Part shown: piece after piece, positions 31,476-41,000 of the stretch | Numbering within the stretch: position 1 is the stretch's first letter | Layout: every line of letters starts with the position of its first letter | Source: VGOB01 sp034435315 | GTDB lineage: Bacteria > Chloroflexota > Anaerolineae > UBA4142 | Reading direction: 5' to 3' | Assembly (NCBI GenBank): GCA_034435315.1 | Contig: DAOTYB010000154.1 | Coordinates: 1 to 41,939, forward strand | DNA length: 41,939 nucleotides | Notes under the pieces: generated by a model | Database searches by the model: none | What the model saw: only the letters and a program-made list of their open reading frames with translations | Told to the model about the DNA's origin: nothing | Position numbers and translations under genes: made by a program

Positions 31476-32389
31476 GTGTGCGGGTGGACACGGCAACGCA
31501 CTGGGCTGGCAAGTTTCAGGCGCGACTCGTTCGGCACGAACCTCTCGCCGCGCATACGACGTTTCGCATTGGCGGTCCAGCCGATTTTTTCATCGTTGTC
31601 CAGACGGTGGAGGAATTGTGTGAACTGGTGCAACGGGCGCGCCACGCGCACATTCCATTTTTCATCCTGGGCAATGGCTCGAACCTCCTGGTGCGCGATG
31701 GCGGCTGGCGCGGTCTGGTCATCCAGAATCGTTGTGGTCACCTGTCGCTTGAGGAGAGCGCGGCGCGCGCATACCTGCGCGTAGAGAGCGGCGTTATGTT
31801 GCCGGGTATGGCGAATCGTCTGGCGCGGCTCGGGTGGACGGGACTGGAGTGGGCGATTGGTGTACCCGGCACGCTCGGCGGCGCCATCGTGGGAAATGCC
31901 GGCGCGCACGGCGCGTGCATCGCCGATGCTGTGGAATGGGTCACGATTCTCGATGCGCGCGGAGATGTACGCAAGTTACCTAAGACAGAATTGGCATTTG
32001 GGTATCGCACCAGTCGCTTCAAGCGGACGAAAGATGAGATTGTCCTCTCGGCAGAGTTGGAACTGCAGCGCGATGATCCGCAAAATTGTATTGCGCGGAT
32101 GCAACAGTACAGTGCACAGCGTCGGCGTACGCAACCGACTGAACCGAGTGTGGGTTCGATGTTCAAGAATCCGCCGGGTGATGCGGCGGGACGCTTGATT
32201 GACGCGGCAGGCTTGAAAGGGACGCGCGTGGGTGGGGTACAAGTATCGCCGGTGCATGCGAATTTCTTTGTGAATCGTGGCGGCGCAACGGCAAGCGATG
32301 TGTTACAGTTGATTGATATTGTCAAGGCGCGTGTGCGTGATCGGTTTGGCGTGGAGTTGGAGTTGGAGATTGAAGTGATCGGAGATTAG
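31472..32389 (+). CDS. murB: UDP-N-acetylenolpyruvoylglucosamine reductase
   Basis: A 305-residue FAD/NADPH enzyme that reduces UDP-GlcNAc-enolpyruvate to UDP-MurNAc. FAD-binding features: 'TTFRIGGPADFF' (29-40), 'LGNGSNLLVRDGGW' (67-79) and 'GVPGTLGGAIVGNAGAHG' (130-147). The catalytic serine is Ser229 in 'GSMFKNP', and 'AAGLKGTRVGGVQVSPVHAN' is the type II (Gram-positive-like) MurB form lacking the tyrosine loop. GTG 31472 overlaps the preceding stop (GTGA); a longer GTG start at 31448 is possible. The stop lies in a heptamer tract. Confidence 0.95.
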   Translation: MSVRVDTATHWAGKFQARLVRHEPLAAHTTFRIGGPADFFIVVQTVEELCELVQRARHAHIPFFILGNGSNLLVRDGGWRGLVIQNRCGHLSLEESAARAYLRVESGVMLPGMANRLARLGWTGLEWAIGVPGTLGGAIVGNAGAHGACIADAVEWVTILDARGDVRKLPKTELAFGYRTSRFKRTKDEIVLSAELELQRDDPQNCIARMQQYSAQRRRTQPTEPSVGSMFKNPPGDAAGRLIDAAGLKGTRVGGVQVSPVHANFFVNRGGATASDVLQLIDIVKARVRDRFGVELELEIEVIGD

Positions 32390-32432
32390 AGATTGGAAAT
32401 TGGTAAAATCGAGAATCGAAAATCGAAAATAC
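32377..32432 (+). repeat. Heptamer tract spanning murB stop and ddl start
   Basis: Eight 7-bp units: GATCGGA, GATTAGA, GATTGGA, AATTGGT, AAAATCG, AGAATCG, AAAATCG, AAAATAC. The murB TAG (32387-32389) and the TTG used for ddl (32393) fall inside. Confidence 0.75.
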
Positions 32433-33541
32433 GCGTGGGGATTATTTTTGGTGGCAAATCGGGTGAGCATGAGATTTCGCTGGCTTCGGCACAGTCGGTC
32501 GCGCGCGCGATAGACAAAGACAAGTATGATGTGGTGATGATTGGTATCACCAAAGAAGGCAAATGGCTCGTCGGTGAGGATGTGCTGTCTTATCTTGCTG
32601 CACTCAGTCCCACGCCGCTTGTCGCTGCCGAGCCGACGCACGATGCGCTGGCTGTGCGCGCGCCCAAAGCAGCGCTAGAATTGATGCCGGATGGACGTGT
32701 TCCCTCACCGCTCACGTTGATTGATGTGGCGTTTCCGCTGGTGCACGGTCCGTTTGGTGAAGATGGTACGCTACAGGGTTTGCTGGAAATGGCGGATATT
32801 CCGTATGTGGGCGCGGGAGTGACGGCAAGTGCAATTGGTATGGACAAGGTGATGATGAAGACCATTTTCCGCGCGCACGATTTACCGGTGGTCAACTGGT
32901 TGATGATCTTGCGACGCGAATGGCGTGCGCAACCACAGGCGGTCATCGAACGTATCGAGACGGTGCTGGGGTATCCGTGTTTTGTGAAACCGGCAAGTCT
33001 GGGTTCGAGCGTGGGGGTGAGCAAAGCGCGTCAGCGTACCGAACTGGCGCGCGCGCTCGATGTGGCAGCGCAGTACGATCGCAAGTTGATTGTCGAGTGG
33101 GCAGTGCCGCACGCGCGTGAGATTGAGTGTAGTGTGCTGGGCAATGATGATCCCATCGCTTCGATTCCCGGCGAGGTAATTCCGCGCCGCGAGTTTTACG
33201 ATTACGTCGCCAAGTATGCCAGCGATTCGGGCACTGCGCTGGTCGTGCCAGCGGATGTGTCCCCTGAAGTGGCGCGCACCGTGCAGGAGATGGCGATTCG
33301 CGCCTTTCGGGCGATTGATGCGTGTGGAATGGCGCGCGTGGATTTCTTTTTGGAACGTGACACGCACAAGTTGTGGATAAGTGAAATCAATACGATTCCG
33401 GGCTTTACCTCTGTGTCCATGTATCCGCGTATGTGGCAAGCCAGCGGGTTGGGTTACACCGAGTTGATTGATCGGTTGATTCAACTCGCGCTGGAGCGGT
33501 ATCAGGACACGCGCGCATCGAAAATCGCGTACGAACCATAG
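32393..33541 (+). CDS. ddl: D-alanine--D-alanine ligase
   Basis: About 382 residues; an ATP-grasp enzyme making the D-Ala-D-Ala used by MurF. Key stretches: 'GIIFGGKSGEHEISLASAQS', 'FGEDGTLQGLLEMADIPYVG', 'VKPASLGSSVGVSKA', 'SEINTIPGFTSVSMYP'. The omega-loop reads 'FYDYVAKY', with the tyrosine typical of D-Ala-D-Ala rather than D-Ala-D-Lac ligases, so no vancomycin-resistance-type specificity is indicated. The start is uncertain: TTG 32393 lies in repeat DNA, and GTG 32435 would begin 'VGIIFGGKSG', closer to the usual N-terminus. Confidence 0.93.
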   Translation: MEIGKIENRKSKIRVGIIFGGKSGEHEISLASAQSVARAIDKDKYDVVMIGITKEGKWLVGEDVLSYLAALSPTPLVAAEPTHDALAVRAPKAALELMPDGRVPSPLTLIDVAFPLVHGPFGEDGTLQGLLEMADIPYVGAGVTASAIGMDKVMMKTIFRAHDLPVVNWLMILRREWRAQPQAVIERIETVLGYPCFVKPASLGSSVGVSKARQRTELARALDVAAQYDRKLIVEWAVPHAREIECSVLGNDDPIASIPGEVIPRREFYDYVAKYASDSGTALVVPADVSPEVARTVQEMAIRAFRAIDACGMARVDFFLERDTHKLWISEINTIPGFTSVSMYPRMWQASGLGYTELIDRLIQLALERYQDTRASKIAYEP

Positions 33542-33552
33542 AGCACAAGACG

Positions 33553-34353
33553 ATGTTCCCATCACCTCCCCCTGTTCCGCGTTCCAATCCAGTGCGCCGT
33601 CCGCCGCGTCGGCGGATGCGAATGACGGTGACCTCCACGGCGCGCGCGCCGGCGCTCTGGGCGCGTTTGGGTGCATTGCCGCGTCCCAGAATGGTAGCGC
33701 TGGCGTTGTTGGCGGTGCTGGCAGCGGTTTTGTATGTGTTTTTCGATACGGATTATTTCTACGTTTTCCAGTTTGACATCGCTGGCATACGATTTTTGCC
33801 TGTGCCGGAAATCGAAAGAGCCAGTGGGATTCGTGGTTATAACGTTTTCTTCATTGATGCACGCGCGGTTGAACGCGCGCTCCTGCGCTTGCCCGAAGTC
33901 AAAGCAGCGCGCGTTACTGTCCGTCTGCCCAATGTTGTGACGATGGAAATCGAAGAGCGGCAGCCGGTCGGCGTGTGGCAGGGTGGTGAGGTGATGTGCT
34001 GGGTAGATGCCGAAGGGATGCTGTTGCGCGTCCGCGCCGACTTGGCCGACTTGCCCCACGTGCGTGATCTGGATGCGGGAACGCTGGTGCCCGGACAGCG
34101 TGTCCCGGCGAGTGCTTTTGCCGCATTCGTGGCGCTACGTGCGGTGATGCCTGCCAGTCCGCGCGCGCTCGAGTGGTCCTCGGCGCGTGGGATTGCGTTT
34201 ACGGATGAGCGCGGTTGGAAAATCTATCTGGGCACGGCGGAGAATATGCCGGGCAAAATCGCAGTCTTGCGCGCGCTCGTGGCGCATCTGGTCGCGCAGA
34301 ACGCGCGGATTCGCTTTATTGATCTGGGCAAGGGCGATCCGTATTACCAATGA
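33553..34353 (+). CDS. ftsQ: Cell division protein FtsQ (DivIB)
   Basis: A 266-residue bitopic protein: basic, Pro-rich cytoplasmic N-terminus (1-45, 'PSPPPVPRSNPVRRPPRRR'), one helix (about 47-64), a POTRA domain (about 72-137, 'FDIAGIRFLPVPEIERASG' to 'VTMEIEERQPVGVW') and the beta domain. FtsQ/DivIB scaffolds FtsL and FtsB in the divisome. ATG 33553 lies 11 bp after ddl. The stop codon is at the start of a long repeat tract. Confidence 0.92.
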   Translation: MFPSPPPVPRSNPVRRPPRRRMRMTVTSTARAPALWARLGALPRPRMVALALLAVLAAVLYVFFDTDYFYVFQFDIAGIRFLPVPEIERASGIRGYNVFFIDARAVERALLRLPEVKAARVTVRLPNVVTMEIEERQPVGVWQGGEVMCWVDAEGMLLRVRADLADLPHVRDLDAGTLVPGQRVPASAFAAFVALRAVMPASPRALEWSSARGIAFTDERGWKIYLGTAENMPGKIAVLRALVAHLVAQNARIRFIDLGKGDPYYQ

Positions 34354-34555
34354 GCCAATGTGCCAATGAACCAAATGAGCAAATGAGCAAATGACGAATG
34401 ACGAATGACGAATGACGGATGACGAATGACAAATGAGCAAATGACAAATGAACAAATGGTTTGGCAGATTTGGCACATTTGGCACATTTGGCACGTTTGG
34501 CACATTTGGCACATTTGATTTGGCTCATTGGCACATTGGATAATTGGCTCATTGA
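34347..34555 (+). repeat. About 200-bp composite repeat between ftsQ and ftsA
   Basis: Blocks in order: GAGCCAAT-type octamers, ATGACGA heptamers with ATGAGCAA variants, TTTGGCACA 9-mers (about 34462-34516), then GCTCATTG-type units that are the inverse of the first block. The first and last blocks can pair, giving a large stem. It includes the ftsQ stop and ends 5 bp before the ftsA ATG. Confidence 0.85.
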
Positions 34556-34560
34556 ATTCT

Positions 34561-35781
34561 ATGTCACCGATTGCAGTCCTAGACATTGGAACAACAAAAA
34601 CGTGTGCGCTGGTTGGCGAGGTCACGGAAGCGGGGACGTGGCGCATTCTGGGTAACGGCGTTGTGCCTTCGCGCGGGTTACGCAAGGGGATGGTGACCGA
34701 TGTGAAGGAAGCGGCGGTCGCGATTGCCGGTGCCGTGCAGCAAGCGGAACGTGTCTCGGGGGTGCCCATCGAAGCGGCGTATGTGGGGATTGCGGGCGCG
34801 CACATTCAGGCAACGAATTCGCGCGGCATCGCGGCGATTCATTCGCGCGGGGTGACGCAAGAAGATATTGACCGCGCGCTCGAATCGGCGCAAGCGCTGG
34901 CGGTGCCGCTCAATCGTGAAATCTTGCATGTGATTCCGCGCGGGTTTATCCTGGACGGTCAGGATGGCATCAAAGACCCGCGCGGGATGGTGGGGTTTCG
35001 TCTCGAGGTGGAAGCCCACGTGGTGACTGGCGCCAGCGCTTCAATTCAGAACGTTACGCGCGCGGTCGAAGCCGCTGGGATACGCGTCATTGATCTGATT
35101 TTAGAGCCACTGGCGGCGAGTGAAGCTGTCCTGACCACCGCCGAAAGAGAAATGGGAGTCGTGCTCGTGGATCTGGGTGGAGGCACGACCGATATCGCGA
35201 TCCTGACTGAGGGGAGCATCAGCCATACGGTCATTCTGCCAACGGGCGGCATCCACATCACCAATGATCTGGCGGTAGGCTTGCGTACCCCGTTCGAGGT
35301 GGCAGAGGAGATTAAACTCAAGTACGGGCACGTTGATCCGGATCAAGTCTTTGATGTGGATTTGATTGACGTTGCCGCGTTTGGCGAAGAGGGGCGGCGC
35401 CTCATCACACGACGCCAGATTGCCGAAATCATTCATCCGCGCGCGGCAGAAATCTGTCAGTTGATTCTCACCGAGATCCAGCGAGCGGGTTATGATCGTT
35501 TGTTGCCGGCAGGGGTGGTGCTGTGTGGTGGCACAGCGGAATTGCCCGGACTCAAATGGCTGGCGCGTCAGATTCTTGATATGCCCGTTCGGGTCGGCGT
35601 GCCGCGCGATCTGGAAGGATTTGCGGATCGGGTGTCGTCCGCTGCGTTTGCGGCGAGCATTGGTCTGTTGCAGTGGGGATGGCAACATCAACAAAACGAT
35701 ACTCCACCCAAGCGTCGCCGAAAAGCCGGCGCGTTGAGTGGCTTGATGGGTTGGGTGCGGGGGGCGATTTTGCCCGGCTAG
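34561..35781 (+). CDS. ftsA: Cell division protein FtsA
   Basis: A 406-residue actin-like ATPase that tethers FtsZ to the membrane. Phosphate-1 loop 'IAVLDIGTTKTCALVGEV' (4-21), 1C domain with 'LNREILHVIPRGFILDGQDG', phosphate-2 'VLVDLGGGTTDIAIL', and 'AGVVLCGGTAELPGL' near the adenosine site. The C-terminus after a short linker ends 'GLMGWVRGAILPG', an amphipathic helix for membrane binding. ATG 34561 is chosen; the upstream frame is repeat DNA. The gene is followed by a promoter for ftsZ. Confidence 0.96.
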   Translation: MSPIAVLDIGTTKTCALVGEVTEAGTWRILGNGVVPSRGLRKGMVTDVKEAAVAIAGAVQQAERVSGVPIEAAYVGIAGAHIQATNSRGIAAIHSRGVTQEDIDRALESAQALAVPLNREILHVIPRGFILDGQDGIKDPRGMVGFRLEVEAHVVTGASASIQNVTRAVEAAGIRVIDLILEPLAASEAVLTTAEREMGVVLVDLGGGTTDIAILTEGSISHTVILPTGGIHITNDLAVGLRTPFEVAEEIKLKYGHVDPDQVFDVDLIDVAAFGEEGRRLITRRQIAEIIHPRAAEICQLILTEIQRAGYDRLLPAGVVLCGGTAELPGLKWLARQILDMPVRVGVPRDLEGFADRVSSAAFAASIGLLQWGWQHQQNDTPPKRRRKAGALSGLMGWVRGAILPG

Positions 35782-35813
35782 CCATTGCGGGCACATTCGT
35801 CATTGAATAGGGC

Positions 35814-35843
35814 TTGACAGAATAGTAGAAATTGGTGTAGAAT
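35814..35843 (+). promoter_or_regulatory. ftsZ promoter
   Basis: TTGACA (35814-35819), 18-bp spacer, TAGAAT (35838-35843), giving a leader of about 135 nt for ftsZ. Confidence 0.65.
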
Positions 35844-35862
35844 GTGGCTCGCCCCCAATATC

Positions 35863-35932
35863 TTGTGGTAAATCGCTCATCAAACTACTAGATATAGCAC
35901 ACAGCAATAACATCTACAACGATTGTGGTAAA
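35863..35932 (+). promoter_or_regulatory. Two TTGTGGTAAA direct repeats 60 bp apart in ftsZ leader
   Basis: TTGTGGTAAA occurs at 35863-35872 and 35923-35932, exactly 60 bp apart, i.e. on the same DNA face. A similar TTGTGG precedes the mraZ -10. Either paired regulator sites or extra -10-like promoter elements. Confidence 0.4.
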
Positions 35933-35983
35933 CGTAAAATTATAGCGCTGAGGAGCGCGATGGCATTGTGCCGGGAGGAGAGT

Positions 35984-37093
35984 ATGCCTTATCAATCAAA
36001 CGTGAACGATGCGGGGCACGAAAACTTTGCCGAGATCAAAGTAGTCGGTGTTGGGGGAGGCGGTACGAACGCGGTCAATCGGATGATTGACGAGGGTTTG
36101 CGCGGCGTGAATTTTATCGCCATCAATACCGACGGTCAGGCGTTGCTCCATTCGCGCGCGCCACACAAGATTCGGATTGGCGACAAGTTGACGCGTGGCT
36201 TGGGCGCAGGTGGAGATCCCACGCTTGGCGAAAAGGCGGCAGAAGAATCGTCCGAAGAGTTGTACGACGCGCTCGTCGGTTCGGATATGGTCTTTGTCAC
36301 CGCAGGTATGGGCGGTGGCACAGGCACAGGTGCCGCACCGATCGTAGCGCGCATTGCTAAAGAAGCCGGCGCACTCACGATCGGCGTGGTGACCAAGCCC
36401 TTTACCTTCGAGGGTGTACGCCGACGTCAAGTGGCGGAAGATGGTCTGGCGAGACTGAAGGAACACGTAGACACCCTCATCGTCATCCCGAATGATCGCT
36501 TGCTGGATTTAAGCGACAAAAAAGTGACGCTCCAAAACGCCTTCCGAATGGCGGATGAAGTGTTGCGCCAGGGCATTCAGGGCATCAGTGAGTTAATCAC
36601 AGTCCCCGGCTTGATCAATCTGGACTTTGCTGATGTTAAAGCGATTATGAGTATTGGGGGTGCCGCACTGATGGGTGTGGGGCGCGCCACCGGTGAAAAT
36701 CGTGGCATTGCGGCCGCCGAAGCCGCCATCAAGAATTCCTTGCTCGATATTTCGATTGATGGCGCCAAAGGTGTTCTCCTCAATGTGACCGGCGGTCCAA
36801 ACCTGACGCTCAACGAAGTGTACCAAATCGCCGATATGGTGCATCGCGTCGCCGATCCTGAAGTGAATTTGATCTTTGGCGCCGTCATCGCTCCCGAAAT
36901 GGACGAAGCCATTCAAGTCACGGTGATTGCCACCGGCTTTAACACGGTGGCCAAACGCCAGAGTGGTGCCGGTCAAGCGGTGGGCAACGTGGTCACTGCG
37001 CCCGCACGCAAGACGATTGATTTTCCAGTGCGCAAATTCGATCAGGAAGATCTGGATATTCCCGCGTTTTTGCGCAAGCGCGGTAACGCGTGA
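35984..37093 (+). CDS. ftsZ: Cell division GTPase FtsZ
   Basis: A 369-residue tubulin-like GTPase forming the Z ring. N-terminal 'KVVGVGGGGTNAVNRMI' (19-35), tubulin signature 'GGGTGTGAAP' (110-119), T7-loop 'ISELITVPGLINLDFADVK', and the C-terminal peptide 'DLDIPAFLRKRG' that binds FtsA and other partners. The linker before it is short. Two starts look usable: ATG 35960 with AGGAG 4 nt upstream, and ATG 35984 with GGGAGGAG 3 nt upstream; the second gives the usual N-terminus. Confidence 0.97.
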   Translation: MPYQSNVNDAGHENFAEIKVVGVGGGGTNAVNRMIDEGLRGVNFIAINTDGQALLHSRAPHKIRIGDKLTRGLGAGGDPTLGEKAAEESSEELYDALVGSDMVFVTAGMGGGTGTGAAPIVARIAKEAGALTIGVVTKPFTFEGVRRRQVAEDGLARLKEHVDTLIVIPNDRLLDLSDKKVTLQNAFRMADEVLRQGIQGISELITVPGLINLDFADVKAIMSIGGAALMGVGRATGENRGIAAAEAAIKNSLLDISIDGAKGVLLNVTGGPNLTLNEVYQIADMVHRVADPEVNLIFGAVIAPEMDEAIQVTVIATGFNTVAKRQSGAGQAVGNVVTAPARKTIDFPVRKFDQEDLDIPAFLRKRGNA

Positions 37094-37262
37094 AACGTGT
37101 GACTGCTCAGTCCTCTTGTCTGCGGCTTGTTGTTTTCATTCGCGTGATTCGCGTTTAATTCGCGGATAAAATTTTCGTCCGCGTAAAAAGAATCAGGCGC
37201 ACTCGACAGAAAATCATCAGGTTAAAGTTTGGTAACTGTATTTGATTTTTAAGGTATTCCTC

Positions 37263-37291
37263 TTGCGTTCCGCTGGGAATTGTGTTACACT
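37263..37291 (+). promoter_or_regulatory. Putative nrdR promoter
   Basis: TTGCGT (37263-37268), 17-bp spacer, TACACT (37286-37291). The stretch 37094-37262 between ftsZ and this promoter holds only AT-rich sequence with ATTCGCG repeats and a short CGCGGA/TCCGCG hairpin (37161-37183). Confidence 0.5.
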
Positions 37292-37339
37292 AGCACTGCA
37301 CAAGTTGTAGTAGTGCCTTGGATGGTCAGCCACAATCTA

Positions 37340-37382
37340 CAGGGTTTGGGAAGTTTATCAGAGATGCCCCAAACCCTGTTTT
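37340..37382 (+). promoter_or_regulatory. Hairpin plus T-tract in nrdR leader (possible attenuator)
   Basis: Perfect 11-bp arms (CAGGGTTTGGG, 37340-37350; complement 37368-37378), 17-nt loop, then TTTT. An upstream small stem GCACT/AGTGC encloses ACAAGTTGT (37293-37316). It lies between the nrdR promoter and its ribosome site, so it could act as an attenuator. Confidence 0.5.
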
Positions 37383-37406
37383 GCGCCTAATTGAGGAGGA
37401 ATGCCT

Positions 37407-37898
37407 ATGCAATGCCCCTATTGTGGAAACCAGGAAAACAAAGTGGTGGATACGCGCGAGTCGCCGGATTCGATTCGGCGCCGGCGGCAGTGTAACCACT
37501 GTGGTCGTCGTTACACCACGTACGAACGCATTGCACACATCGGCTTGATGGTGATCAAACAGGATGGTCGTCGCGAAGCGTTCGATCGTCAAAAATTATT
37601 GGCGGGGCTCCTCAAGGCATGCGCAAAACGGCCGATTCCGATGCAAGCCATCGAAGCCATCGTAGATGAGATTGAGATGGAATTGAACTCGCATGCGCAA
37701 TCCGAAGTGGATTCGCAACAGATTGGTCAGATGGTGATGGCGCACTTGCGCAAGTTGGATGATGTGGCGTATGTCCGCTTTGCCTCTGTGTATCGGCGCT
37801 TTGCCGATCTGGATGCACTGGCGTTGGAGATTCAACGTTTGAAAGAACGCAAGCAGCGCGAGGCAGAAGAACGCTTGCAGGTGCGGATGGCAATTTAG
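37407..37898 (+). CDS. nrdR: Transcriptional repressor NrdR
   Basis: A 163-residue repressor of ribonucleotide reductase genes. Zinc-ribbon Cys3, Cys6, Cys29 and Cys32 ('QCPYCGNQENKVVDTRESPD', 'CNHCGRRYTTYERI') followed by an ATP-cone domain (about 47-137, 'VIKQDGRREAFDRQKLLAGL') that senses dATP/ATP, then a basic helical tail. ATG 37407 is preferred over 37401 because GAGGAGGA would directly abut the latter. It sits just before nrdJ, its likely target. Confidence 0.96.
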   Translation: MQCPYCGNQENKVVDTRESPDSIRRRRQCNHCGRRYTTYERIAHIGLMVIKQDGRREAFDRQKLLAGLLKACAKRPIPMQAIEAIVDEIEMELNSHAQSEVDSQQIGQMVMAHLRKLDDVAYVRFASVYRRFADLDALALEIQRLKERKQREAEERLQVRMAI

Positions 37899-37955
37899 GC
37901 ATGATGCGTTTGCTCGTGGTTTGTTCACCTTAGTCTGGTGTTAACCTCTGTGGGT

Positions 37956-37997
37956 CAGGCACACTACGTGGTCCCTCAGTGGTGTGCCTGTTTTTTT
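37956..37997 (+). terminator. Intrinsic terminator after nrdR
   Basis: Arms CAGGCACAC (37956-37964) and GTGTGCCTG (37982-37990) with a loop of 17 nt, followed by seven T. It lies between nrdR and nrdJ, so nrdJ must use its own promoter or readthrough. Confidence 0.85.
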
Positions 37998-38051
37998 GTG
38001 TATGGCAGACGGCGCATCGCGTCTGGCTGAGCATCAGGCAATCAAGGCGCG

Positions 38052-41000
38052 ATGTACCATCAACTCTACGCGGGAGTGAAATTTATGGTTCAAGAGATGC
38101 GTACATTGAGCCATCTCGTTGCCGACGATGAAGAACGGGTTCGTCCGGCACTCAATCTTTCGCCCAACGCGCGCATCGTTCTAGAGAAACGTTATTTGCG
38201 ACGCGGTCCCGATGGCAAACCCATCGAGACCCCTGAAGAGATGTTCGATCGCGTGGCGCGCGTGGTGGCTGAACCCGATGCGCGCTATGGCGGTGATCCT
38301 CAAGTCACGCGCGATAAATTCTACGATCTATTGACGACCTTGCGTTTCTTCCCCAACTCGCCGACATTCACCGGCGCGGGTACGCCTCTAGGACAGTTGG
38401 CGGCTTGCTTTACCGCTGATATGCGCGTAACTATAGAACAGGGAATGAAACGGATCGCTGATTTGCAGATAGGCGATCGTGTTTTGACGCACCTGGGACG
38501 CTATCGCCCGGTGACGCAGGTGATGCAACGCGCCTATCGGGGTAAGTTGATCCACATTAAGGTGAAACTGATCGGCACGACTCTGCAAGTTACCCCGGAA
38601 CATCCGATTCTTACCCCTGAAGGGTGGCGCCGCGCCGGCGATCTGCAAACAGGCGATCTTGTGGCGATTGGGGTTCCGCAAGGAGTACAGACCACTCCAC
38701 GCTTTGATCTGGCGGAATGGGCGTATGCCGGTGAGTTGGAAACGCAGGTCACCGATACAGCGCTTCGAGTGCGCCGTCCCAGTACCTATCAAAATTCAGG
38801 ACGCCAAGCAGGTTGGATTAACCGTTTTCTCGAGTTGACACCCGAGTTAGCGCGGTTGTGCGGTTATTACATTTCAGAAGGGACGGTGGATCCCGAGGAA
38901 CGCTACGTTCGATTCACTTTTGGACGTGACGAGGAGGACTATCAGCGCGATGTAGTCGAGTTGGTCGGAACGCTCTTTGGTGTTTCAGCCAACCGCGTGG
39001 AATCTCATCGTGGCAATTGGATTACACTGAATGTCTATGCTCGCGCCGTGGCGATATGGTTCCGCTCGCATTTCGGTCAACATTCCTACGGCAAGCGTGT
39101 GCCGGTGTGGATGCAGTACGCACCGCCTGACATTCAGAAGGAATTCCTGAGTGGGATAATGCGGGGCGATGGATTATATAATGAGCAGACGTATCAGCTT
39201 GCCTCTCGCAGATCACCCAAGATGTTTAGAGCGTTGCGTTTGACACTGAGTAATCCGAGTCTGATTCAACAAGTGTGGCAGATGTGCCTGCGACTTGGGT
39301 ACGACGCGGCGATTCGTCCTGTGGATACCTCCTATGTGACCGCCAACGCGCGCGCAACAGCGCAGATCAGTCTACCACCGTTGCAGTCACGCGAACTAGT
39401 TCAACGCGTGTTTGGCAGGGACCTACCAGAACCGGATCAGCGGTACGTCCGCAAAGCGGTTCTGCGGCAAGGTGACAGGGTTTATTTTCAAATCCAGTCC
39501 ATCGAGTCAGACGACTATGCAGGCATGGTGTACAATTGTGAGGTGGACGAAGATCATTCGTATGTGACAGAAGGGATCGTTGTTCACAATTGCTTTGTCC
39601 TTCCGATTGCTGATGATATGGGGCGCGATCCGCGCGGCATCTTTTCCACGCTGCGCGCCGCCGCGCTGATTCAGCAGACCGGCGGCGGTAATGGCTTTTC
39701 GTTCTCGCGCTTGCGTCCGCGCGGCGACCGTGTGAGCACCAGCGCGGGCGTGGCGACCGGTCCCGTCGGCTTTTTGCGTGTGTACGATACCGCGTTCGGT
39801 GAGGTAGCGCAAGGCGGAACCCGCCGTGGTGCGAATATGGCTGTCCTCCGCGTGGATCATCCCGACATTTTCGATTTCATTCGCTGCAAAGCCACCGAAG
39901 GCGCTATCAGCAATTTCAATATCTCGGTAGGAGTCACAGACGAGTTTATGCGCGCGGTCGAAGCGGATGGCGATTTCGATTTGATCAATCCGCGCGATGG
40001 GAGTGTGTGGCGTACCGTGCGCGCGTGCGAACTGTTCAACGAGATTGTCAAGTACGCGCATCACAACGGCGAACCTGGCGTCTTGTTCCTCGATACGGCG
40101 AATCGTGCCAACCCGGTGCCGCACCTGTACGAATTGGAGGCAACCAATCCGTGTGGCGAACAGTGGCTTGGACCATACGAAAACTGTTGTCTTGGCTCCA
40201 TCAATCTCGCGCAACACATCACGCCGGATGACAGGATGGACTGGGCAAAATTGCGCGACTCGGTGGAACTGGCGGTGCACTTTCTTGATAACGTGGTGGA
40301 CGCCAACAAGTATGTGCCGGCTATTCCCGAACTCGCCGCGTCTGCCCATCGCGCGCGTCGGATCGGTTTGGGCATTATGGGCCTGGGCGATGCGATGTAT
40401 CGGCTGGGGATTCGCTATGGCTCGCGCGCCGGCGAAGATTTTGCGGGACAGGTGATGGAGTTTGTGCGTTATTATGCGATGAAAAAGAGCATCGAACTTG
40501 CTAAAACGCGCGGCGCCTTTCCCGCGATCAAAGGTTCCATCTACGATCCAGAAAATTTAAAGTGGACCCCGCCTAAACCGCTGAGGCCATTCACGCACGA
40601 TTGGGGACGTCCTCAACTCGATTGGGGTGAGATTGTCATCGGTATCAAAAAGTATGGCATTCGCAATGCGGCACAAACTACCGTTGCGCCCACCGGCACG
40701 ATTGCCACTGTTGCTGGCGTCGAATCGTACGGCTGTGAACCGGTCTTTGCGCTTGCCTACACGCGTCACGTCAACGATAACGGCAAAGACCTGCAACTCG
40801 AGTACGTCAGTCCTCTCTTCGAGCGCGCGTTGATGCGCGCCGGCGTGGACGCGGCGACGCGGCAAAAGATTTTCGCGCGCGTGCGCCTCACGGGCACGTG
40901 TCAGGACATTGACCTGGTGCCCGAGACGATTCGTCACACGTTTGTCGTGGCAAGTGACATTACGCCTGAAGAGCACGTGTATATGCAAGCCGCGCTCCAG

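Noticed and set aside
34347..34555. CRISPR array
   Set aside because: Period is 7-9 bp with no unique spacers and no cas genes nearby.
37263..37330. NrdR box pair in the nrdR leader
   Set aside because: ACAAGTTGT is a short palindrome but does not match the 16-bp paired NrdR boxes.
37899..38051. Cobalamin riboswitch upstream of nrdJ
   Set aside because: The 150-bp gap is mostly the nrdR terminator and lacks a recognisable B12-box; too short for the full riboswitch.
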